NCBI RefSeq assembly: GCF_034424315.1
Contig: NZ_CP139972.1
Location: 6,642,501 to 6,706,500, forward strand
Source: Chitinophaga sancti
Lineage (GTDB): Bacteria; Bacteroidota; Bacteroidia; Chitinophagales; Chitinophagaceae
Reading direction: 5' to 3'
DNA: 64,000 nucleotides
Shown here: positions 55,702 to 64,000 of the stretch, piece by piece
Numbering within the stretch: position 1 is the first letter of the stretch
How the letters are laid out: each line of letters begins with the position of its first letter
Notes under the pieces: model-generated
The model's database searches: none
Told to the model about the DNA's origin: nothing
Seen by the model: the letters and a program-made list of their open reading frames with translations, nothing else
Program-made: the position numbers and the translations under genes

Positions 55702-56013
55702 AGACAATTTAGTGTCGGTGGTATTTCCAGGTGATACCCTGGATTTAATCTTAAAATGTACAATATTTTTCTTTTACTGACATGAACGGGCAGACTCATT
55801 CACAATTATAGTAGCCGAATGTATCATGAATTACATTTTTTATTTCATTTTACTTCTACGTTGTAAATGGTAAATAATAATAATGCAGCAAAATCGGTAA
55901 ATATGAATACAGATGCCAGCTAAAGCAAAATAATTTATAATAATCATAAGAGCTGGCTACTGTGAATCAGCCCTTAAAAATTCAAATATGATGGACACCT
56001 TATCTATTTAAGA
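55702..56013. other. AT-rich gene-free stretch with a solo IS end
   Basis: No coding frame is convincing. It contains the isolated IS21-like end at 55862-55912. Confidence 0.5.
55862..55912 (+). mobile_element. Solo IS21-family terminal repeat
   Basis: About 50 bp nearly identical to the left end of the complete element at 58355 (TGTAAATGGTAAATAATAAT; GCAGCAAAA; GGTAAATATGAAT), in the same orientation, with a 3-bp expansion. No transposase is attached. It is a scar of a second insertion. Confidence 0.8.
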
Positions 56014-56190
56014 TTATTCATCCAAATAGAAGTCTGAATTGGGGTTATGCCTTTTAGTGACATCTACCATTTCATCCGTCGCTTCAAATGTTCCATTCCT
56101 CAATTTATAAAATCCCTTTTCAAAGCATTCTAATTGTCTGACCAGGGCTTTTTCCAATGAATCGACCCCCCCCCCTTTTTGACTTTTGGG
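56014..56190 (-). pseudogene. Orphan C-terminal coding fragment with a G10 tract
   Basis: A 58-codon open frame without start. The coherent part (VDSLEKALVRQLECFEKGFY; FEATDEMVDVTKRH) looks like a genuine protein C terminus, amphipathic and charged. Immediately before it the minus strand has ten G in a row (plus strand 56166-56175). No family is recognised. It lies directly downstream of the Abi_2 remnant on the same strand. Confidence 0.4.
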
Positions 56191-56230
56191 TCAGCTCCTA
56201 TCTATAGGAGAAGGATATCCCGTAAATAAA

Positions 56231-56848
56231 TTATTGCCAAAGATCTTCTTTTTCCCAGCCTGTATAAAATCCCATTTTTGCGAGATCTAGTCTAGGGTAA
56301 TTATTGAGTGCCTGTTTTAATTTAGTAACAAAATTGGAGTTTGGGCTGGCAGTCTGCATAAGATAAGTAACTGCGCAGAGCTGGTAGTATATGGTTCGGT
56401 TTTCTGTGGTGCCTGGGGTTGGAGTTCCTAAGATCCATTTAAGTGCAGGTTTCCTGGTCATTATTTTCGGAGTAAATATGAATACATTTAAACATACTCT
56501 ACTATGGTGTGCGCAGAGATTTCTAAGTGCGGCAATTACTTGCAGGTAATTATCCAGGTAAGAATCATCTGGTAGCCCGTAAATCTTAGCAATAGCTTTT
56601 TTCTTGGGAATCTCTCTGTCAAACTCATAAAGTTCGATAGCCTGCAAAAAATTAGTTCCCTTTATAAAAGTATGTTTTTGGGGATCATCCTGGAGATGTA
56701 ACCAGTAACCAGCTAATCGATAAAACCCAACGTGGGTAAGGTAGTGCTCGGCTTTCGCCAGATCATCAATTACTAATCCCCGGTCTATCAAAAGCTGAGT
56801 TTGGTCCTTGGCTGAAGTTGCTGGTTTATTATATGGAGTGGAGGCCAT
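56231..56848 (-). pseudogene. Abi_2 (AbiD/AbiF-like) abortive-infection protein with internal deletion
   Basis: 205 residues against ~300 in the family. The start (LIDRGLVIDDLAKAEHYLTHVGFYRLAGYWLHL) and the HEPN-type end are present, with R-N-L-C-A-H-H carrying the R-x4-H ribonuclease motif. The two are joined at FDREIPKKKAIAKIYG, where ~80 residues that include the usual IERIEVALR segment are missing. The frame is preserved through the deletion, so a protein may still be made. AbiF-like proteins stop phage growth; here activity is doubtful. Confidence 0.7.
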
Positions 56849-57021
56849 ACTAATTAATGGGTGGTATAAAAAAAAAGACCCGCCTGTGGTGCGCTATTCT
56901 TATGGGAAGCGTGGCGAGTACTGTTGCCACAAAGATAAGAAGGTTCGCATAAACCAACAAACTTTTCCAGAATTTTTCCAAAACCATTAGTCGTTAAGGG
57001 GGTTGAATAACAGTTAAATAA

Positions 57022-57632
57022 AAGAATAGGTTATTCAGTACGAAGGTAAATATAGACAACAACACTACACTTACTTCCTCAATAACTGTGAACTTGAGAG
57101 CCGCTTTTTCTCTAAACGAAATTCATCATAATGATCATGTATTTGAAGTAGTAGATGGAGATAATGATGTACTTTATCAGAATGATTTTGTTGCTACCGC
57201 TAGAACTCCACTCGGCGGCCAAAGGATATATCTTAGCAGAGATAATATTGCGAATATTATTTCATGTGAAGATCCCAACTCTGTACCACATGAAGCAGGA
57301 CATTCGCTTGGATGTTACACCCTAAGCAGGCGGCGGGAACATGGGGATGGAGCGCTTCCCAGCAAGAATTGGACGAGTCCTGCCAGGATAACAAATCAAA
57401 TCTTATGCACACCTCTGATTACTTGAAATTAAATGGCATTAATAAAGAGGCTGCCACTGGCTTAACATATATGCAACTGCTATTGGCAAATAAAAACTAT
57501 ATCAATGGTAATCTGAATAAACACAATAATTTTGAACAGGATTATCATCTTGGAGTAACCAGGAGCAAATCCGGCATTCCCATACTTTATATATACACAA
57601 CACGAGGTAAATTGTTATATCCAAAAAACTAA
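57022..57632 (+). pseudogene. Frameshifted metzincin-type metalloprotease toxin fragment
   Basis: Open from 57022 (a GTG at 57088 is the only start candidate) to HEAGHSLG, where the frame shifts at ~57314. The second frame continues LHPKQAAGTWGW, then NLMHTSDYLKL and ends LYPKN at 57632. Joined, the two give HEAGHSLGxLHP, the HExxHxxGxxH zinc signature of metzincins, followed by the NLMHTS Met-turn. A single missing base accounts for the break. No N-terminal delivery domain is present. Such domains occur as C-terminal toxins of polymorphic (Rhs-type) systems; the next gene is an immunity-like lipoprotein. Confidence 0.65.
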
Positions 57633-57634
57633 TT

Positions 57635-58009
57635 ATGAAAATGAACTTCTTTCCTGGGATTTGTTGCCTTGCTTTTGCTATTTCGGCGTGCAATAAATGT
57701 CTATCCAGCGTTAATTTCGGTTGTCTTGCCGCTAATAAAGGTGATACTGCATACATTTATTTGGATAATAAACTAGCATATCAACAAGTTTTTGAGAACA
57801 AATATTTTGAATCACGAGAAACGATTAAGCCAGGTTTTCGAAATTATTGTGCTACTTCCGACTCAATTAAGGTTCGTGCCGGTTTTAATCAACGCGATAC
57901 CGTTTTTTATGTCGACCCGAAGAAGGTTGTGGATTGTTATATTGGTAATTCGACTAGCAATGAGATAATGGTCTTCTATAACCCGGTTCGCATACAAACG
58001 AAGAAATAA
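57635..58009 (+). CDS. Small lipoprotein, possible immunity protein
   Basis: 124 residues; lipoprotein signal (ICCLAFAISAC, Cys ~20). The mature part is beta-rich (DTAYIYLDNKLAYQQVF; DTVFYVDPKKVVDCYIG) with several cysteines. No family is recognised. It starts 2 bp after the metalloprotease fragment, the usual place for an immunity gene, and a periplasm-facing lipoprotein suits protection against an exported toxin. This role is inferred from position only. Confidence 0.55.
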   Translation: MKMNFFPGICCLAFAISACNKCLSSVNFGCLAANKGDTAYIYLDNKLAYQQVFENKYFESRETIKPGFRNYCATSDSIKVRAGFNQRDTVFYVDPKKVVDCYIGNSTSNEIMVFYNPVRIQTKK

Positions 58010-58211
58010 TAATCGTAAGTCTTCTGGGTTATTAGACAAATCTAACATCCCATCCGATGCCGATGGAACTGTAAAGGAAGCCGGTGCAGACTATAACAGG
58101 GCCTCACCGGCCCAGGGTAAATCTGATGGTCTAAATAATAAAGACGCTTCAGGCAACGGCAGCAAAGAAACCCGAATGTATAATCCCGCCCCAGTAAGGC
58201 AAACTAAATGA
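57969..58211 (+). pseudogene. Unassigned open frame without start
   Basis: An 80-codon frame overlapping the lipoprotein gene's end and running to TGA 58209-58211. The hydrophilic composition (SGLLDKSNIPSDADGTVKEA) looks like a linker of a larger protein, so this may be another fragment. No family is recognised. Confidence 0.3.
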
Positions 58212-58495
58212 AGCGGTAACGATATATTTTCTAATTGAAGGAAAACAACGAGAAACGCGATGAAATGGAAAAGCAGGATATCTATTTATTGTATATTGAA
58301 GAATATAATTCCTCCAATAGGTTTCACCACAGCTTTTCTGTTGCGGAGGCTTATTGTAAATGGTAAATAATAATGCAGCAAAAATGGTAAATATGAATGC
58401 AGCAGATTCGATAACAATACTGCAGCAAGAATGGTAACAATGGTACAGCAAAATCGGTAACAATTGTTACACAATCCGGCAAAAGTAGTCTGTTA

Positions 58496-59251
58496 TCAGG
58501 AACCTTCAAAAATAGTTTTACGATTCTTCAATCTGTAACTTTCACCACTAAAGTTTATGACTTCACAATGGTAAAGTAGCCGGTCCAGTAAAGCCGTAGC
58601 TATGACCTCATCATCCAGCTGTTTGCTCCAGTCTGAAGGCTTCTTATTTGTAGTGATGATTATTGACGTAGATTCATAAATCTGATTGATAAAATTGAAA
58701 AATGATATTGCCAGGTTCTTCTCCAGCGGGAAGAGCATAATATCATCAATAACGAGAAGGTTAGCCTTTAATAGTCGTTTATATTCAACCTGCTGGGTTT
58801 TAACAAAGTCCTTCGTCTTAAGCATATTTACCAGGTCATCCATTCTTCTGAAGTAGGCGTTATATCCAGCCTTTACAGCATCCTGACACAAACCTGCAGC
58901 TAAAAATGTCTTGCCAGTTCCACTCGGCCCCATCAGAACAATATTAAATAATTGATCTACCCAATTCAATTCTCTAAGTTGCTTTAAGCGACCAGGACTA
59001 ATTTCATCCTCTGATCCTGTTTTGTAATGATTCAGGTCTGACATCTGAGGTAACCAGGCTGCCTTTTCCCGTTTGTTCAAGTCTTTTACAGAGCGGTGTG
59101 TTGCTTCCGTTTCCAGTATTTGGCTTAGGAACTTTACATATCCCATCTCTTGTTGTTCTGCTTCAGTGATTAATGCCTTTATTCCATTGCTAATACCACC
59201 CAGCCTAAAAGCTGTACATAATTCGCGGATTCGTTGCTTTTCTGTTTCCAT
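58496..59251 (-). CDS. istB: IS21-family ATPase helper IstB
   Basis: 251 residues, standard IstB size. DnaC-like AAA+ fold with Walker A GPSGTGKT (108-115), Walker B LLVIDD (165-170) and sensor IIITTNKKPSDW. It assists IstA in target selection and strand transfer. It follows istA by 56 bp. Stop 141 bp inside the IS left end. Confidence 0.95.
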   Translation of the reverse strand: METEKQRIRELCTAFRLGGISNGIKALITEAEQQEMGYVKFLSQILETEATHRSVKDLNKREKAAWLPQMSDLNHYKTGSEDEISPGRLKQLRELNWVDQLFNIVLMGPSGTGKTFLAAGLCQDAVKAGYNAYFRRMDDLVNMLKTKDFVKTQQVEYKRLLKANLLVIDDIMLFPLEKNLAISFFNFINQIYESTSIIITTNKKPSDWSKQLDDEVIATALLDRLLYHCEVINFSGESYRLKNRKTIFEGS

Positions 59252-59307
59252 ATAATTTTGTGATTTAAAAATGAGCGGCCACGCTTTGCCTGGCCGCTTT
59301 ATCGGAT

Positions 59308-60861
59308 TTAATTGAAGATTATATCATAGTTGATCAACTTGCTCCTGGCTGGTTCTGTGTTGGCTTTTTGTTGAACAGGAGCTGTTAATGGGTTATTGGT
59401 GATCGTATTTGCAGGGACTATTTCTTGTTGTTGTAGCTTCCCAAGATGCTCTGCAACAGACTTAAAATCAGACGCACTGTAGATATGATATTGGCTACAA
59501 TAGTACAAGGTTTCAAGCGCTAAGACTGGTTCCAGCTTATTTACTATAGTCTTTAGCAATTGTATCTGATCGCGTATATATCGCGGTTTCTCTGTCTTAA
59601 GTTGGAAGACCCATCCCAATGCCTCCTTCTGATCAGTAAAAAGAGTCGCAAACTCTTGCATCATCTCCAGGATTGCCCGGGATTTGTCTCTACCATGGTC
59701 AGTTTGTAAGATCTTCTGTCCTTTAAGTGGTGAGATTATATGGCGACAAAGCTCTTGTTTTTCGGTATTTAAAATAACTAATTCCTGTTCTTCCCTGATC
59801 ACCAGTACCCGGCTTTGACGATCTTTATATGTGCCAAGTGGCAATGAGTAAAAATTACTTTTCCAACTGATTGTGTTATCTTTTCGTACAGCATAGGAAC
59901 TATATTCTGGTTCCATCATTTTAACAGGGGTATAGGGATATAGAAAGGTCACTTCATTTTCCATTTCTTCAGCTGGTATTAACTTTGTGGTGCCGTGGAT
60001 TAATGCATTGGCTGTACGTTTGAGCCAGGCCAGTACTTCTTCATTCACCAACTGAACATCTTTAAAAAATCGCCCATATAGAAAATTTCTTTTCACATAC
60101 TTTACGACATTTTCTATTTTCCCCTTGGACTCAGGATCTGCCGCACGGCAGAAATAGGTTTTAAGAGGTCGCTGAGAGATATACTGCCGAAAATGTTCGG
60201 TAAGGATCAGATCTCCCCAATTCTCGTCAACCATAAATAATCGGTCCTGGTCATAGACAAGTTCCTGAGGCATGCCCCCAAAATGGCTAAAAGCTCTCTC
60301 ATGTGCTTCTATAACCGTAATGGTAGTAAATGGTCGATCTGTAAATAATACGTATTTAAAGCGCGAGCGGGATAGACTCATACAGAAAAACTGTACTTTG
60401 CGCGTTCGTCCTTCAGTAGTTCGCATGTTATAAAAGCCAAAATCAACCTGAGCTTGCTGCCCATAAGGTAGTTCTGCTACCATCTGATATTGCCGGGTTG
60501 GCTCTTCCACAGAAAGGCTGTACTTAGCCCTGATGGCCATAACAAAATTATAAACTGTTTTAGGGCTGATTGGTCCAAAACCGGGAAACTGTTCTTTTAA
60601 TAAATCATGGATTTGAGCAGAAGATGTATCTGGAAGACTTCTCAGGCGATTATATATAAAATCTTCAAATTCCAGAAGTAGTTTCTTTCGACCCTTTTTC
60701 TGTTGGCTGATAGTTAAAAAATCCTCCTCACTCATTGAGAGTTGCAGTTTGACCGTACGCCAGTTTAGTCCTGTTATCCTGGAAATTGATCGAATAGAGT
60801 GTTTATCCCGGTAAAGTTGATGAATACGCTGGTAAGTCATAAGTTTGTTTAAATAGTTCAT
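59308..60861 (-). CDS. istA: IS21-family transposase IstA
   Basis: 517 residues. An N-terminal helix-turn-helix (RSISRITGLNWRTVK, ~24-38) precedes an integrase-type DDE core: D140 in AQVDFGFY, D204/D206 in LVYDQD, E250 in SKGKIENVVKY. The C-terminal beta domain includes the WKSNFYSLPLGTYKDR strand set. It cuts and joins the IS ends. No frameshift or stop is seen, and ATG 60861 is well placed 190 bp from the right end. Confidence 0.95.
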   Translation of the reverse strand: MNYLNKLMTYQRIHQLYRDKHSIRSISRITGLNWRTVKLQLSMSEEDFLTISQQKKGRKKLLLEFEDFIYNRLRSLPDTSSAQIHDLLKEQFPGFGPISPKTVYNFVMAIRAKYSLSVEEPTRQYQMVAELPYGQQAQVDFGFYNMRTTEGRTRKVQFFCMSLSRSRFKYVLFTDRPFTTITVIEAHERAFSHFGGMPQELVYDQDRLFMVDENWGDLILTEHFRQYISQRPLKTYFCRAADPESKGKIENVVKYVKRNFLYGRFFKDVQLVNEEVLAWLKRTANALIHGTTKLIPAEEMENEVTFLYPYTPVKMMEPEYSSYAVRKDNTISWKSNFYSLPLGTYKDRQSRVLVIREEQELVILNTEKQELCRHIISPLKGQKILQTDHGRDKSRAILEMMQEFATLFTDQKEALGWVFQLKTEKPRYIRDQIQLLKTIVNKLEPVLALETLYYCSQYHIYSASDFKSVAEHLGKLQQQEIVPANTITNNPLTAPVQQKANTEPARSKLINYDIIFN

Positions 60862-61051
60862 TTAACCCTGTCTTTGTGATGATTGACAAAGGTTGAAAAA
60901 ATCCCTCCGGGAACAATCCTGGGGGGATGAACTATGTAACAACTGTAATCTTAGTGATGCATTAATGTTACCATTATTGCTGTAGCATTGTTACCGAATC
61001 TGCTGCACTCATATTTACCATTTTTGCTGCATTATTATTTACTGCTTACAC

Positions 61052-61452
61052 TTATACTTCATTTAAACAGGCTTTTTGCACCTTCAACGCTTTGATAACA
61101 GGTATTATGAAGTAGGTGCTTAAAATGAATGTACAAGCCTCTTTTTGAAGCTCCTTGAAGATGATTGCAAAGGTCAACTGTCGTTTTGCAGTGTAGTATG
61201 TTTTATTTAGGTCGCGTAATAATATCAGTTTGAAATCAATAGCATTATTGATTTCAAACTGGTAAGGATGAATCGGTTTAACCCTGGCATTCTCTTCCCA
61301 CTCCATTCGTCTACCATCACTTTTTGAGGTAGCTTGACTTCGTGGTAGCGACAACATCTTCCTATACGTATCCTGATATGAATTTTATAGCGCCCGTTTG
61401 GGGTAATATGATTTCGCCAATTATGTACGGAACGAAAATCAGGTATTTCCAT
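61052..61452 (-). pseudogene. Tyrosine recombinase N-terminal remnant, cut by the IS21 element
   Basis: From ATG 61452 (MEIPDFRSVHNW) the frame gives the arm-binding domain of Bacteroidota integrases: YKIHIRIRIGRCCRYHEVKL-KVMVDEW. A frameshift then moves to the frame that reads ENARVKPIHPYQFEINNAIDFKLILLRDL and KRQLTFAIIFKELQKEACTF, the usual start of the core-binding domain. The frame stops at 61052, exactly where the IS21 target duplication begins. The catalytic R-H-R-Y domain is absent. It sits 330 bp from a tRNA gene, consistent with an integrative element's integrase. Confidence 0.7.
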
Positions 61453-61723
61453 GAAGACCTCCTTTCTTGCGCTAATGCAATACAAATTGCATTAAAAGGA
61501 TAGATTGATCAGCATTGATTAAGTGATTCTGTTTTCAGATTACCCCAAAAGTGTAAAGAAAAGTGTAAAACAGCATACTGCTAATGAGGTGAAACGGAAG
61601 GATGTCTGAAGAAAGCGTTGCGATTGGGAGTTTGATAATTATAATGTTACAAAGTAGGAGTGGTAATAAAGCATCGAAAAGCTGAAGATTCGACTTTTTG
61701 AGAGGTTACTATCTAAAAAAAAT

Positions 61724-61754
61724 AAACCGCTGAAAAATTCATTTTCAGCGGTTT
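61724..61754 (-). terminator. Intrinsic terminator after the tRNA gene
   Basis: A perfect 13-bp stem (61724-61736 with 61742-61754), 5-nt loop, followed on the minus strand by ATTTTTTTT. Confidence 0.9.
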
Positions 61755-61778
61755 TAAAAAGATTCTCTTTTAGAGTAG

Positions 61779-61847
61779 TTGCCTGACCTGGATTCGAACC
61801 AAGACAAACAGAGTCAGAGTCAATAATTTTACCGTATAATGCAGGCA
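61779..61847 (-). tRNA. tRNA-Gln(CTG)-like gene
   Basis: Minus strand: acceptor TGCCTGC/TCAGGCA (6 of 7 pairs), a D arm with ACGGTAA, an anticodon loop CTCTGAC giving anticodon CTG, and a T arm CTTGG-TTCGAAT-CCAGG. The anticodon stem has one T-T mismatch, and CCA is not encoded. At 69 nt it is slightly short, so it may be a decayed or atypical copy. A terminator follows directly. Its 3' end faces the island at left, the usual orientation for an integrase attachment site. Confidence 0.65.
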
Positions 61848-62062
61848 AGACTTTTAGGTGATATTTATATATAATTTTTTGCAATTGGTTTCAATAATTC
61901 TATACAAGGTTACGAATTGGTTATGGAATTTCCCAATTAATTTGCCGCAATAATTCATCCCAGAGCAATTGATTTTCCGTTAACATTCAATTAACAGTCG
62001 AGATTGCTAAGAAGAATTAAATTAAGCTCATTCTTTAACCCAGAAAATATAAAAATTTCACT

Positions 62063-62311
62063 ATGTACTTGTTAAAATATTTGAAAAACGGAAGGGTAAT
62101 CAATGAAGAAGAATTTTCCACCATTGAAGAAATTGAAGAAAAGCACAACAATGGCAATTATTTCGAAGAAGCTGATGAATTTGAAATTGTTGACAGCAAT
62201 ACGGGAGATACTATTAGCGGTGACGAAATTGTAAATCCTGACGATATTATTGAAGATATGTTTGATGGAGAGGATAGCATGGAAGGTTTTGACTGGAACC
62301 AAGATGACTAA
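62063..62311 (+). CDS. Small highly acidic protein of unknown function
   Basis: 82 residues, strongly acidic in the second half (EEADEFEIVDSNTGD; DGEDSMEGFDWNQDD). Soluble, no signal peptide. The acidic character resembles immunity proteins or DNA mimics, but no family is recognised. It is followed by a good terminator, so it is a real transcription unit. Confidence 0.55.
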   Translation: MYLLKYLKNGRVINEEEFSTIEEIEEKHNNGNYFEEADEFEIVDSNTGDTISGDEIVNPDDIIEDMFDGEDSMEGFDWNQDD

Positions 62312-62333
62312 AAAAAATAAAAGATTTAAAAGA

Positions 62334-62364
62334 GGGGCATCATTTTATATGCCCCCCTTTTTTT
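62334..62364 (+). terminator. Intrinsic terminator
   Basis: GGGGCAT (62334-62340) pairs with ATGCCCC (62349-62355) around an 8-nt loop, followed by CC and eight T. It closes the acidic small gene and lies just before the convergent gene's stop. Confidence 0.88.
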
Positions 62365-62367
62365 AAT

Positions 62368-62715
62368 TTAATCTACCGGAAATTTTTTGAAAGACAATTT
62401 TGCATACCAGAAATAATTCTCATTCTCATACCAATTGCCGGACAAAATAAACTTTTCCCTTCCCTCCCTACTTTTGAAAACTTCACATCCAACGCTCCCC
62501 ACATTGTTCAAACTTCCAGTCTCTTTATAGGTTCCATCATATAAGGTGCCAATTTCCCTCCTATTTAACGTCACATCATAGCCAGAATATTCATCATTTG
62601 GCTCAATAGTTAATTTAATTAAATTGTCGTCTATAAAGCCGCTTAATCTCCCGATGAAAATCGCATCATTGGCACCACCATACCAAATGATTTCACCTTT
62701 TAATTGTTCTGCCAT
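62368..62715 (-). CDS. Small protein of unknown function
   Basis: 115 residues, no signal peptide, beta-rich (GEIIWYGGANDAIFIGRLSGFIDDNLIKLTIEPND; KFILSGNWYENENYFWYAKLSF). It is convergent with the acidic protein. No family is recognised. AT-rich composition and small size are like other accessory genes here. Confidence 0.55.
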   Translation of the reverse strand: MAEQLKGEIIWYGGANDAIFIGRLSGFIDDNLIKLTIEPNDEYSGYDVTLNRREIGTLYDGTYKETGSLNNVGSVGCEVFKSREGREKFILSGNWYENENYFWYAKLSFKKFPVD

Positions 62716-62843
62716 ATTTTTTTTTATTACGGCAAGGGTAGCAAAACAAATTTATTCATAGTAATTTAATATTTGCGAAGTATCTTCAAATTTGTAAAAT
62801 TTATCAAGGCATACCGGAAATGATATGCCTTGTTATAATATCG

Positions 62844-63424
62844 TTATTGATTAAAGACAGGATTGTTGTCGATTTCACCCATGAATAACTCCAGTAACCT
62901 TTCCAGATATTCAGCATATTCTTCAGTAGTTAATATACAATTATTCCAAAAAAAGTTGGAATTTCTGGCTCTAAAGTACATATTGTGTTATACGCAAATC
63001 TCAGAAGGACTTTCTCAAAGTAATTTTTTAAGTTCCCATTACTGCTACCTTTCATTGATTTAAGGTTATTATTTAGGTATAACCCACAAACCGCTTTTCC
63101 ATTTATCTTTAAAAGTTGAACGAATTGTGGGATTATATCAAAAATGAATTCACCTTTTATCACTTTAATATCATTATATCCGTCATCTACACTTTTTAAC
63201 CATTGCAAGTTAGCATCATATTGTTCCTGATATTCTTGAATAAGAGATTCCTTTTCATCTTTAGTCAGTTCTTTATTTTTTTCTATAGTACTAATATTAG
63301 CCTTGACAATATCATCTAAAATTGATTGTGCTTGAATTGTATCTATTGATAATTCGCCCATTTTGACATTTGTCGTTTTAGTTAATTCTGTATTTATTCT
63401 ATTCTCTTTATTTTTCATATTCAT
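62844..63424 (-). pseudogene. Unknown gene interrupted by a homopolymer frameshift
   Basis: From ATG 63424 (or 63418) the frame runs to a stop at 62930, ending PEIPTFFGIIVY. One extra base in the A7 tract (plus strand 62948-62954) would instead give PTFFWNNCILTTEEYAEYLERLLELFMGEIDNN and a stop at 62844, which is clearly protein-like. The full product would be ~193 residues, helical with a coiled coil at 25-80 (KNKELTKDEKESLIQEYQEQ). No family is recognised. The frameshift could be real, programmed or a sequencing error. Confidence 0.5.
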
Positions 63425-64000
63425 TTTTTTATTATTAATTGTTATTGTAAAAATTAGACATACCTTATCCATCAACAATAACCTGGATTATTGAAGCAAA
63501 CAAAATACCCCCCACTCACAATCCGTACGTAATTGTGAACAAGTAAAAACACCATTAACAACTCCAATACGCGCGTGATTGAAGCCACTAAGGGCATAAG
63601 GTATTATTGTGTTTAGTGTGAATTGGCAGTTATAAGTGTCATGAAAAGTAAAAAGGAACGACACTAAGATTTGTTATCGCCAATGAATAACGGCATGTCT
63701 ATTTTAGACCTCACAAAGGTAATCAATATTTTTATATTTCAAAATAATCACTCGCCTGAAACCTATGGTGGGAGATTAATTTGCCATAACCATTATCGAA
63801 ATCTCCAATGCTGTAAAGGGTTTAAACATAATCATACCCCTATAACCCTTTGCTATACTGATTCTAATAATTTAATCTGTACTAGTAATTATTGTATTGA
63901 CAATCAAAATTCCTCCCACTATAAGGCACCAAATCTATAATGTGAGCTTATTACATGTAATCCAGACAAAATCCAAACTTTGGGGCTAAAAATAGGTGAA
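63425..64000. other. AT-rich end of the window without a supported gene
   Basis: 576 bp. An open frame of 89 codons on the plus strand (63671-63940) has no recognisable family and poor amino-acid composition. No RNA gene, repeat or promoter is convincing. Confidence 0.5.

Larger units (their letters stand above)
58355..61050 (-). mobile_element. Complete IS21-family insertion sequence
   Basis: 2,696 bp. Ends begin TGTAA; the left end (58355-58430) and right end (60975-61050) are imperfect inverted copies with several internal GCAGCA-n-TGGTAA repeats, as in IS21 multiple terminal repeats. A 5-bp duplication CTTAT flanks it (58350-58354 and 61051-61055). It encodes istA and istB in order on the minus strand. 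Both genes look intact, so it may be active. Confidence 0.92.

Noticed and set aside
58286..58474. 62-codon minus-strand frame crossing the IS21 left end
   Set aside because: It is made of the IS terminal repeats and crosses the insertion junction.
61639..61884. 81-codon minus-strand frame
   Set aside because: It overlaps the tRNA-Gln-like gene and its terminator; the frame is accidental.
63671..63940. 89-codon plus-strand frame near the right edge
   Set aside because: No family pattern, AT-driven composition and no promoter or start context; kept only as a note in the gene-free entry.

Overview
This is a Bacteroidota chromosome segment, most likely from Chitinophaga or a close relative in the Chitinophagaceae. 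The evidence is three SusC/SusD pairs, FAS1 (fasciclin) lipoproteins inside a glycan-utilisation operon, a GH144-type glucanase end at the left edge, few Shine-Dalgarno sequences, and several matches to the Bacteroidota -7 promoter element TAnnTTTG. The species is inferred, not proven.

Region 1 (1-10.4 kb) is an amino-sugar locus. A divergent ROK regulator faces a SusC/SusD pair followed by a GH20 beta-hexosaminidase, the last ~60 codons of a sugar transporter, and an N-acylglucosamine 2-epimerase. Together they suggest capture of GlcNAc-containing glycans, release of the sugar outside the inner membrane, and epimerisation in the cytoplasm. The local transporter is a stump, and a 23-bp inverted repeat sits where the rest of it should be.

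Region 2 (10.7-27.2 kb) is one long tightly packed operon: FAS1 lipoprotein, SusC, SusD, two FAS1 lipoproteins, SusC, SusD, then a PL11 rhamnogalacturonan lyase. It looks like a pectin (rhamnogalacturonan I) utilisation locus. Region 3 (27.2-46.7 kb) is ordinary chromosome with a thioesterase, TerC, a HAD phosphatase, three more secreted glycosidases (GH127, GH78, GH92; the first two fit pectin), an ArsR regulator, an SDR enzyme with a 75-bp duplicated leader, a putative ADP-ribosyltransferase-like toxin with a small partner, a Ro60/TROVE protein, a YiiX-like peptidase, DoxX, and a 160-bp MITE-like element.

Region 4 (46.8-61.9 kb) is accessory DNA. It opens with an intact two-gene AAA+ ATPase/subtilase module, the best candidate for an under-described system. 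Then comes a gene graveyard: a PIN toxin with one in-frame stop, an IS1182-type transposase carrying a (TA)12 tract, an AbiEi/DUF6577-like gene with a stop and frameshifts, a Fic gene that lost its catalytic core, an intact atypical Fic protein behind a clear palindromic operator, an Abi_2 gene with an internal deletion, a frameshifted metzincin toxin fragment with a lipoprotein neighbour, and a complete IS21-family element with a 5-bp target duplication. The IS21 copy lies against a broken tyrosine recombinase, next to a tRNA-Gln(CTG)-like gene whose 3' end faces the island. This arrangement suggests an old integrative element that entered at the tRNA and decayed. Region 5 (61.9-64 kb) has small AT-rich genes of unknown function, one with a homopolymer frameshift.
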